Assembly (NCBI GenBank): GCA_012960475.1 | Contig: DUBE01000008.1 | Span: 1-43,381, forward strand | DNA: 43,381 nucleotides | DNA from: Planctomycetota bacterium | GTDB lineage: Bacteria; Planctomycetota; UBA1135; GCA-002686595 | Direction of reading: 5' to 3' | In this document: positions 33,103 through 40,527 of the stretch, piece after piece | How positions within the stretch are numbered: position 1 is the stretch's first letter | Layout of the letters: each line of letters starts with the position of its first letter | Position numbers and translations under genes: made by a program | The notes under the pieces: generated by a model | The model's database searches: none | The model's input: only the letters and a program-made list of their open reading frames with translations | Told to the model about the DNA's origin: nothing

Positions 33103-34260
33103 TCACTGCTCACAGGCCTCCTCTGGGCCTTCTGGATGCACTACGACCCTCCCCATTCGAGACGGAGGCCAAACAATCCAAGCCGCGCGCCCTATCAATC
33201 GCTCGATCTTGACCGGCCCGTACTCACGGCTGTCGGTGGAATGATCAGAATTGTCTCCAAGCAAGAAGAACTCATCGGGCTCCAACCGCACTGCATGATC
33301 AACGCCAAAACGACCGCGGGAGGTGTAATGCAAGTCTCGCCAGATTCGAAAACGATCAACCCGCAGTCGCGCGCCAAGAATCCCTAAGCTCAAGCGATGC
33401 TCAATAGGATCAGCGCTCTGGCGCGAAGCCTTAGAATAGCTGAAGCTTGTAACCAGCCGCCCATCTATCATCAACCTGACTTCGTTGTCGAAATTGTCCA
33501 AGGTAAGGCAAAGCAGGTCGGATGACAATTCCAACTGAAAGGGCTCGGACTCACGAACTTCGAAGACGCCGCCTTTGACTGTCAACCGACTCAGAGCTCC
33601 TTGACTCGCCTCTCCCCGTCGCCAATCCAGCTGGACCTCAAAAATGTCGCCTTGATCGCTAAGCCGAACAAGCAACTGTCCGCGCTCATCTAAGAGCTCA
33701 AGCCGTACCGAAACCCGAGCATCCCCAACAGCTTGCTCGCCAAAGTGCACCTCACCCAAAGCATCAAGGTAGCCATCATGAACCCCATTACGCAGTAACA
33801 GTGTGGCTTGCTGACCTGGCCTGAGCGCATCTAGACCATTGAGCACTATCACCTTGCTGGAACCCTCACTGGCCGGTACTGAATCGGGCCAGGTGAAGTG
33901 CTGCTCAAAAGAGCTGCGTTGGGTATCCAGAATCAGGACCGGGGGCAGAACACGAGCATCCATTGGCAGGTAACTGCGATTGACCAGCAGGTCCCCATCC
34001 GGCGTGATAGCAAGCTCCTCCCCGGGCAGGGCAGCCACACGCTTGACCAACGGATTTGGTTCTACGCCGTGCACCACCACCACCTCACCGCGCCCAGGAA
34101 TCGCGGCGTTGTAGAGAACCAAGACCTGATCACCGGGCAAGAGCGTTGGGGCCATGGAGGAGGAAGCTACCGGGTAGATTCCACCCACATAGGCTTGGAA
34201 AATCACCACCACCAACAGCCCACCAGCCGCCAGCCAAAGGACTCGCCTGATGCGCGTCAT
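33103..34260 (-). CDS. lepB: signal peptidase I with large inserted domain
   Basis: The 385-residue leader peptidase has one N-terminal helix (about 7-27), the catalytic Ser35 in 'VASSSMAPTLLPGD', the general-base Lys73 in 'PLVKRVAALPGE' and the C-terminal box 'LLGDNSDHSTDSREYGPV' (about 338). Residues about 95-315 form a beta-rich insertion between the Lys box and this last box. The part near 245-310 ('VRLMIDGRLVTSFSYS', 'LRVDRFRIWRD') resembles a concanavalin/LamG-like beta sandwich. It removes signal peptides from exported proteins. The start at 34260 overlaps mgtE by ATGA. Confidence 0.88.
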   Translation of the reverse strand: MTRIRRVLWLAAGGLLVVVIFQAYVGGIYPVASSSMAPTLLPGDQVLVLYNAAIPGRGEVVVVHGVEPNPLVKRVAALPGEELAITPDGDLLVNRSYLPMDARVLPPVLILDTQRSSFEQHFTWPDSVPASEGSSKVIVLNGLDALRPGQQATLLLRNGVHDGYLDALGEVHFGEQAVGDARVSVRLELLDERGQLLVRLSDQGDIFEVQLDWRRGEASQGALSRLTVKGGVFEVRESEPFQLELSSDLLCLTLDNFDNEVRLMIDGRLVTSFSYSKASRQSADPIEHRLSLGILGARLRVDRFRIWRDLHYTSRGRFGVDHAVRLEPDEFFLLGDNSDHSTDSREYGPVKIERLIGRAAWIVWPPSRMGRVVVHPEGPEEACEQ

Positions 34261-35612
34261 AAATCCAGAAGGCCCTTGGCCACCAGTACAAACATGACCG
34301 AACCCGCAATATCTGAAAGGCAAATCAAGAAGGGGCCAGCAACGATGGCAGGGTCGATTCCAAACTTCTGGCAAGCGACAGGCACACTTGTGCCCAAGAT
34401 CGCCGAAAACGCTATAGAAATCAGAGTGGCGAGACCCACAACCAAGCCCAATTGGCCAGGCTCAAGCCATGTCACCACCAAAGTAATAACGAAGCCGCAG
34501 ATAACGCCCATTGCAAGCCCAACCGAAGTCTCACTGCGCAACATTGATCTTTGTCGAGCACCTTCTAGCTCGCCCAAGGCCATTGCGCGTACCAAGACGG
34601 TACTGGACTGCACGCCCACATTTCCAGCCAGGCCCATGATCAAGGGCAGATAGCGCAGAATGTCGCTGGGTCCCGCGCCCCCCTCGGCATCTCCCAAGAA
34701 CATGCGCAAGATCTTGGCGCTGAGCAAACCAGAGAGCACCGTGATACCCATCAAGGGCAAACGACTGCGTACTTGATGAGCAACGGAGGGTCGTCCGTGC
34801 AGAGAATCTGGGCTCGCGCCAACCAGCCGTAGCAGATCTTCCTCGGCCTCTTCGGCACGGGCTTCGGTAGCGTCTTCCGCAGAAATCACTCCTATCAAGA
34901 GGCCCGCCGAGTCCACCACTCCAAGACTGATGAGGCCGTACTTCTCAACCAAGCGGCCAACGTCTTCCTGATCCGCGAGCACGTCGATCGTAACGGGCAC
35001 AACCATGGCTTCTTCCACCGGCGTGTGGATCGGTTGACTGAGCAGAACTCGGTCCGCCAAGAAACCAAGGGGCTGGCCCTCGTCATTGACAACGAAGACA
35101 GCGAGTTCCTCTTCAGCGTCTTCGCCTTGCTTGCGAATCGCCTTGACCGCATCACCAATGTGCTCGGTGGGACCCACAGTTACGAATTCCGTGGCCATCA
35201 AACCGCCGGCGGTATCAGGCTCATAGACCGCAAGCTCGCGCAGCTCCTGTGCAGTCTCTGCTGGAATCGCTGCGAGTACATCCTCGGCCAGATGCTCATC
35301 CGCCTCGGCCAAGAGGTCGACCGCCTCGTCAGAAGGCAACTCCTCCACCACATGGCGCAAGTCACCAGCGCTCATCCTGGCAATCAGAGTTCGACGTAGA
35401 TCGTCCTCCGCATGCTCAAGTACATCCGCCTGATCTTCAACCGTCAATTCCAAGAAGACGCGCCAAGCATCCTCCGGTTGGGTCACGCGAAGCCACTCGG
35501 CGCAGTCCGCGGCGTGGACCCCTTCCATATACCCTGCTGCCAGGGCGGGTGAAGTGCCGAGCAGTTCCTGGAAGCCGCGCAGGCCTTTTTCCTCTTGGTC
35601 GGAGAACGCCAT
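34257..35612 (-). CDS. mgtE: MgtE-family magnesium transporter
   Basis: This 451-residue Mg2+ channel has an N-terminal helical superhelix (about 1-130), two CBS domains (about 135-255) that sense cytoplasmic Mg2+, and five membrane helices (about 285-451). The conserved 'GLAGNVGVQSSTVLVRA' segment of MgtE lies in the pore region. The ATG at 35612 is chosen over longer starts because the extra upstream sequence is not MgtE-like. It lies 40 bp after lysC in the same direction and overlaps the signal peptidase gene by ATGA. Confidence 0.95.
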   Translation of the reverse strand: MAFSDQEEKGLRGFQELLGTSPALAAGYMEGVHAADCAEWLRVTQPEDAWRVFLELTVEDQADVLEHAEDDLRRTLIARMSAGDLRHVVEELPSDEAVDLLAEADEHLAEDVLAAIPAETAQELRELAVYEPDTAGGLMATEFVTVGPTEHIGDAVKAIRKQGEDAEEELAVFVVNDEGQPLGFLADRVLLSQPIHTPVEEAMVVPVTIDVLADQEDVGRLVEKYGLISLGVVDSAGLLIGVISAEDATEARAEEAEEDLLRLVGASPDSLHGRPSVAHQVRSRLPLMGITVLSGLLSAKILRMFLGDAEGGAGPSDILRYLPLIMGLAGNVGVQSSTVLVRAMALGELEGARQRSMLRSETSVGLAMGVICGFVITLVVTWLEPGQLGLVVGLATLISIAFSAILGTSVPVACQKFGIDPAIVAGPFLICLSDIAGSVMFVLVAKGLLDL

Positions 35613-35652
35613 AGGATGGATCCTATCGAGAGGGGCGGGAGGTTGCCCCCGC

Positions 35653-36993
35653 CTAGCTGAGGTTCTGAGCGCCAACCCCCAATTCGGGCACAACCAAGTC
35701 ATGTAGCAAGGCCAAAGCAGAGTTGAGGTCTTCTCGATGCACCACAAACGCTTGACTGCGGGTGCGGGCCCCGATTGCGGCATGACGCACTTCTATCCCA
35801 GCCCCGTCCAGCAAGTCATATGCCTGTTGGCCCAGCTTGCGATCGCGGCCATTTCCCTTGCCAACCAACGCCACACTTGCCAGATCGCGCGTTATCCGCA
35901 TGCGCTCGCCCCAGAGAACTGCTAGCTCTTCAATACCTGGCGCAGCGGGAACGAAGGCTCCCAAGGTATCGCCCGATGAGGTCAAGATCGTCGGCGAGAG
36001 CCGCCGCTCTTCCAGGGCGGCAAAGAACTCCGCAGCTCCCAAACCCCGCGCCTCAGGTGCAGAAACCACACATTCCAGGTGGACGAGGTCCGCGCGAGAA
36101 GCCACAGCCACGGGCCCTTTTCGGCGGATGCCCGCCACCAGTCGCGTTCCTGGCGCATCAGGATTCGCCACATTACGAACGGTCACAGCAACCCGCGCCC
36201 GCACAGCTGGAGCCACCGCAGCGGGATGCAAGACCTGCGCCCCATGGAAAGCCAGTTCTGCTGCCTCCCCATAACCCAACTGAGAAATCAGACGCGCCTT
36301 TGAGACCCTGAAGGGGTCGGCCGTCATGATGCCACTGACTGTCTTCCAAAACTGAATCTCGGGAGCGCTGATGGCTTCCGCAACACATGACGCAGTCAAA
36401 TCTGACCCGTTACGACCCAGTGTCGTCAAACGTCCGAGGGGATCCTTGGCCAAGAATCCGGTCACAACCGCCACTCCAGGAATCTCTGCAAGAGCCCCAC
36501 GGATTGAATCAGTGATACCCTCCAGAGGACGCGCTTGTCCGTGCAGGGAGTCAGTCAAGAAGCCCAAATCCCAAGCATCCACAGGCGTTGCCTCAATTCC
36601 CCGGGACCGCAGCAAGTGAGCAACAATACGGGCGCTGGATCGCTCGCCAAATGACCAGGCCAGGTCCAAGTCCTGAGGCCGCAAGGACCCTTGACTCTGC
36701 AAGTGCGAAAGCAAGTGCAGAAGCTCGCGCCAGAACCGATCCAGGAGTTCACTGGGCAAGCCAAGTTGAGCCAGAAGAGTACGGTGCCGGATGCGCACGC
36801 GATCCGCCTCGAGGCTACCCCTGACAGCAGCCCAAGCAACTACTTCAAGCAGGTCAGTGACCCCCTGGTGAGCACTGACAATCACCACCGGCGGCGGGCC
36901 ATCATGTCCAGCAATGATGTCTGCCACGCGCTCAACCCCCGGACCATCGGCCAGGGCGGCTCCTCCAAACTTCAAGACTCGACGGTGTAGCAT
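35653..36993 (-). CDS. lysC: aspartate kinase
   Basis: The 446-residue enzyme phosphorylates aspartate, the first step toward lysine, threonine, methionine and diaminopimelate. The N-terminal ATP/aspartate motif reads 'KFGGAALADG' (usually KFGGTSV), and the catalytic-domain phrases 'SFGERSSARIVAHLLRSRG' and 'TLGRNGSDLTASCVAEAI' are clear. Two C-terminal ACT-type regulatory domains (about 300-440) are expected to bind end products. It is divergent from the isopropylmalate/homocitrate synthase-like gene (227-bp gap) and leads a minus-strand run. Confidence 0.93.
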   Translation of the reverse strand: MLHRRVLKFGGAALADGPGVERVADIIAGHDGPPPVVIVSAHQGVTDLLEVVAWAAVRGSLEADRVRIRHRTLLAQLGLPSELLDRFWRELLHLLSHLQSQGSLRPQDLDLAWSFGERSSARIVAHLLRSRGIEATPVDAWDLGFLTDSLHGQARPLEGITDSIRGALAEIPGVAVVTGFLAKDPLGRLTTLGRNGSDLTASCVAEAISAPEIQFWKTVSGIMTADPFRVSKARLISQLGYGEAAELAFHGAQVLHPAAVAPAVRARVAVTVRNVANPDAPGTRLVAGIRRKGPVAVASRADLVHLECVVSAPEARGLGAAEFFAALEERRLSPTILTSSGDTLGAFVPAAPGIEELAVLWGERMRITRDLASVALVGKGNGRDRKLGQQAYDLLDGAGIEVRHAAIGARTRSQAFVVHREDLNSALALLHDLVVPELGVGAQNLS

Positions 36994-37220
36994 GCTGAGA
37001 GCAGTCTACGGGCTGGGAGCATTTTTTTTGGCCCCCGGACCGCTTGATTCCTGGACGAAGAAGAGCGAGGGTCTTCCGCTTCAAGACCAGCGAGCGCGGT
37101 ATCGCCCTTGGGCGGCTGTTCAGACCAAACCCAAGGGGTACGACTTGGTGGATAATGCCAGCGGCATCCGGACTGAGCCAGGTTCGAACACTCAACGCTG
37201 ACAACGACTCCCACGCGATC

Positions 37221-38426
37221 ATGACCACCAAGAAGGACAACCTGATTCATGACTGGAACCTTGATCCCGCTCCCAGGTTCGAGGTCCAACTCGACGACGA
37301 AACCCTGCGCGATGGATTGCAGAGCCCTTCGGCCCTTGACCCCAGCCTGGACGACAAGATTGCCCTGATCCACTTGATGGAAAGTTTGGGGATCCACACA
37401 GCAAACATCGGCCTGCCGGGCGCCAGCGAAAAAGCCCGCAGCCAAATCCTGGCCCTCTGCCGGGAGATGGCCGACCTGAACATTACACCGAACGTGGCCT
37501 GTCGTACCCTCGTCTCGGACATTGCCCCCGCAGCGGAAGCAATGCAGGTCGTAGGCGCCCCCATCGAAGTCTGCGCGTTCATCGGCTCGTCCCCCATCCG
37601 CATGTTCGCCGAAGACTGGAAGATAGAGAAAATGGTGGAGCTCTCCAAAGAGGCCATCGAGTTCTGCACGAAGGAGGGAATGCCTTCAATGTTCGTAACA
37701 GAAGACACAACACGTGCCCAACCGGATCATGTGCGAGCACTCTATGAAGCCGCTATAGAAGCCGGTGCCAGTCGTATCTGTGTTTGCGACACCTGCGGCC
37801 ACGTAACGCCCAGTGGTGTGCGGCGGTTGATTGGATTTGTGAAAGAAATCGTCGCTGAATCCGGCCGCGATGTGGGAATCGACTGGCATGGACACCGAGA
37901 TCGCGGCTTGGGGCTTGCCAACGCGCTGGCTGCAATCGAATCAGGCGCCACCCGCATCCATGGTTCCGCCATGGGTGTTGGCGAGCGCACCGGAAATGTG
38001 GAAATGGACCTCTTGCTGGTCAACCTCAAGCTGCTGGGCTGGTTCGATGGGGACCTGACACGCTTGGGCGAATACGTAGAATTGGCAGCCCGCGCAATAG
38101 GCATTCCTTTGCCACCGAACTATGCGGTCTTTGGCAAAGATGCATTTGAGACATCGACCGGTGTTCATGCCGCAGCTGTGATCAAGGCCTTCAACAAGGG
38201 TGACGACTGGCTTGCCAACAGGGTCTATTCTGGAGTGCCCGCAGATCTCTTTGGCCTCAAACAAAAGATCGCCGTGGGTCCCATGTCGGGCAAATCCAAC
38301 ATCGTCTGGGTTCTGGAGCACAACGGGATCGAAGTCACTGAAGAGCGCGTTGGCCGAGTTCTCGAAGCAGCGAAGGCCTCAAATCGACAACTGACCGATG
38401 ACGAAGTTGTGACGGCGGCTGGCTAG
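37221..38426 (+). CDS. isopropylmalate/homocitrate synthase-family enzyme
   Basis: This 401-residue DRE-TIM metallolyase-superfamily enzyme begins with the family motif 'DDETLRDGLQSP' (about 27). The metal-binding HxH is in 'DWHGHRDRG' (about 220) and the 'TSTGVHAAAV' loop lies near 315. It lacks the LeuA C-terminal allosteric domain, so it ends soon after the catalytic and linker regions. It condenses acetyl-CoA with a 2-oxo acid. Which one (2-oxoisovalerate, pyruvate or 2-oxoglutarate) cannot be decided from the sequence. The start at 37221 is preferred because upstream residues are not family-like. Its neighbour across the divergent gap is lysC. Confidence 0.85.
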   Translation: MTTKKDNLIHDWNLDPAPRFEVQLDDETLRDGLQSPSALDPSLDDKIALIHLMESLGIHTANIGLPGASEKARSQILALCREMADLNITPNVACRTLVSDIAPAAEAMQVVGAPIEVCAFIGSSPIRMFAEDWKIEKMVELSKEAIEFCTKEGMPSMFVTEDTTRAQPDHVRALYEAAIEAGASRICVCDTCGHVTPSGVRRLIGFVKEIVAESGRDVGIDWHGHRDRGLGLANALAAIESGATRIHGSAMGVGERTGNVEMDLLLVNLKLLGWFDGDLTRLGEYVELAARAIGIPLPPNYAVFGKDAFETSTGVHAAAVIKAFNKGDDWLANRVYSGVPADLFGLKQKIAVGPMSGKSNIVWVLEHNGIEVTEERVGRVLEAAKASNRQLTDDEVVTAAG

Positions 38427-39040
38427 CAACAGTACTATTACCAAATCCCGCTTCCAGCCAAGCAGCTGACGTGAATTGCGGCTGTCCTGGAAGTGCCTCC
38501 TGGGGGCCACCAGCCTCTTGATTTCGGTCTGGTTTGGGCTTACAAGCTAGGAGGGGATACGGGGTCCATTTCCCCTCCATCTTGATTCAACTGAAGACAC
38601 ATTCACGGCCTGTTTGGTACCGGGTCCGGGTCCAGTACACCCGACAAGACTGCAGCTTGAGCTTTCCAATCCAGGCCTACAGTCTTGAAAACGCTCGCTT
38701 CAAGACCGTGCACCAATACCTTCGACATCGAGAGATCGATGTCCTCTCGGTACGCCCCATGCACAAGGGCAGCTAGCCCGTCTTGGTTACTTGCTTTGCT
38801 CGCCGAAGGGCACCAAGCCAGCGTCAAGGGTCAAAGCACTCAGCGCGAGCAGCTTGTCGCTCAGAAGTTGATCGATATTCGAAGCCTCCTTCAGGCTCGG
38901 TCAAATAGAATGAAATCAACACGCCGCAAGGCCGATTACTGCCGCGGAATTCCTCACTACCCGGAAACCGGGAGCACGGTCGAGTGTGGCAAGAAATAGG
39001 CACGTCTCCTTCATGTTGACTCTTCCTTTGCTACTGCGGC
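38427..39040. other. 614-bp gap without a recognised gene
   Basis: Apart from the inverted repeat at 38550-38578 I see no feature I can name. Short frames of 64-104 codons exist on both strands (for example 38534-38776 plus and 38603-38827 minus), but none has a ribosome-binding site plus a family-like sequence. They overlap one another in opposite directions. The stretch may hold a decayed gene at the junction between the biosynthetic genes and the sulfatase/esterase pair. Confidence 0.4.
38550..38578 (+). terminator. possible terminator hairpin after the synthase gene
   Basis: GGAGGGGA (38550-38557) and TCCCCTCC (38571-38578) form an 8-bp perfect inverted repeat around a 13-base loop, about 120 bases after the upstream stop. 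The T-rich tail is poor (ATCTTGATT), so it is only a candidate. Confidence 0.4.
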
Positions 39041-40489
39041 CTACCTGGAATCCGCATCGTATTCCGGGTTGGCCACGAGTTTCTTGACCGCGCCGAAGCG
39101 CTCGTAACAAGCCCCCAACTCCCGACGCATCATGGCCAGGATCTCCGGTCGGGTCTTCGCCAGATCCCTGGATTCGCCAATGTCCTCTATGAGGTTGTAC
39201 AGTTCATAGCCGTCGTCCTCGTACCGATGATGAATCTTCCAGTCGCCGCGGCGCATGGCACTGCGCGGGCAGCGGGCAAGATCCCTGGGATGGTTGTAGA
39301 CCGGAAAGTTCCAGAACAGATTGCGCTCGCCAAGGGGTTTGCCAGCGAAGATCAGGTCGGTCAGATCCTCCCCGTCGACCTTGTCCGGGTCGGTGGGCTT
39401 AAGACCCATGAAGGAGCAGATCGTGGGATAGAAGTCGATCCCAGAGACCGGCTCATCCGAGATCCTGCCCGCCTGCACCCTGCCGGGCATCGACGCAATC
39501 ATGGGAACTCGTACGCCCCCTTCATAGAGAGTGCCCTTGTCGCCACGAAGCGGAAGTTGGCTTGTGTACTTGTCGAGTCCGCCGTTGTCGGAGATGAACA
39601 AGACCAGTGTCTTTTTCCTCAACCCGAGTTCCTTGAGCTTGTCGATGATGGCGCCGACCGAGCGGTCGGTCTCTTCGATCATGGCGGCATAAACCGGGTT
39701 GTCATGCCCCTGCAGGTCCTTCCCCGCCTTCTTCATCGCTGCGATCTTGCGCTCGTACTTGCGCACGACAGCTTCGGGCGCGGTCAGAGTCGATCCGTCC
39801 TCGTTCCTGATCTCGTTGTGCGGAAGATAAGTCGAGAAGTAGAGGAAAAACTGTTCGTTTCGGTGGCGCTGCAGAAACGCAACGCCCGCCTCCCGTACAA
39901 AGCTCGGCAGGTAGGCGCCATCGGGAACGTCCTTCGGCAGGAACGGCAGCTTGAACGGGGCAAAGTAATTGATCGGCATGCCCAGGTAGCCTCCCCAGAT
40001 CCCCTCCTGGAAACCATGCGCGGGGACGACTGCGCCGATATGCCACTTGCCGACAGTTCCGTTGGCGATCCCAGCACCGGTCAACACGGTCCCGATCGTG
40101 GGATAGCCCTCGGGCAGAAACTGGTTGTTCTTCTCCGGGATGACCTTCCACTGCTTCTTCTCGCCTCGGTTCTTGACCACGGTGTAGACCCCGTGCCGCG
40201 ACGGTTGAGAACCGGTCAGCATGCACGCCCGGGAAGGAGTGCAGAGAGACCCGGCGGCGTAGGCGTTGGTGTAGCGCATGCCGCTTGCAGCCAGGGCGTC
40301 GATATAGGGCGTCTCGTAGACCGGACTGCCCATGCAGCCGAGATCACGCCAGCCGAGGTCATCGACATGAATGATCACGACATTGTCGGACGGCGGTTCC
40401 GCAGCGGTCGCAGACACGCTGACTGACCCTAGCATCGCGGCAATCGCCACGGTCAAGGTGATCGTTACCAATAACGGTCTACGGTCCAT
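39041..40489 (-). CDS. secreted sulfatase (formylglycine type)
   Basis: The 482-residue arylsulfatase-family enzyme has a signal peptide (about 1-30). The metal-site aspartates lie in 'IIHVDDLGW' (about 40), and the Cys-type modification motif is 'LCTPSRACMLTG' with Cys83, which a formylglycine-generating enzyme would oxidise. 'GKWHIG' and 'ISDNGG' supply further active-site residues. It would remove sulfate from an extracellular or periplasmic polysaccharide. The start at 40489 directly precedes the signal peptide, and the longer frame upstream is rejected. It follows the esterase-like gene by 38 bp, so the two probably form an operon for a sulfated, acetylated glycan. Confidence 0.93.
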   Translation of the reverse strand: MDRRPLLVTITLTVAIAAMLGSVSVSATAAEPPSDNVVIIHVDDLGWRDLGCMGSPVYETPYIDALAASGMRYTNAYAAGSLCTPSRACMLTGSQPSRHGVYTVVKNRGEKKQWKVIPEKNNQFLPEGYPTIGTVLTGAGIANGTVGKWHIGAVVPAHGFQEGIWGGYLGMPINYFAPFKLPFLPKDVPDGAYLPSFVREAGVAFLQRHRNEQFFLYFSTYLPHNEIRNEDGSTLTAPEAVVRKYERKIAAMKKAGKDLQGHDNPVYAAMIEETDRSVGAIIDKLKELGLRKKTLVLFISDNGGLDKYTSQLPLRGDKGTLYEGGVRVPMIASMPGRVQAGRISDEPVSGIDFYPTICSFMGLKPTDPDKVDGEDLTDLIFAGKPLGERNLFWNFPVYNHPRDLARCPRSAMRRGDWKIHHRYEDDGYELYNLIEDIGESRDLAKTRPEILAMMRRELGACYERFGAVKKLVANPEYDADSR

Positions 40490-40527
40490 GATACGCTTGC
40501 ACTGGAAGCGCGCTCCGCCGACGGACT

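Noticed and set aside
35775..36311. 178-codon Pro/Arg-rich plus-strand frame
   Set aside because: It is a shadow of lysC with low-complexity composition.
38603..38827. 74-codon minus-strand frame in the gap before the sulfatase
   Set aside because: It has no ribosome-binding site and no recognisable family, and it overlaps other small frames in the opposite direction, so it is not called as a gene.
39227..40426. 399-codon plus-strand frame
   Set aside because: It lies wholly antisense to the sulfatase, whose catalytic motifs are clear. Its own sequence has no family pattern.
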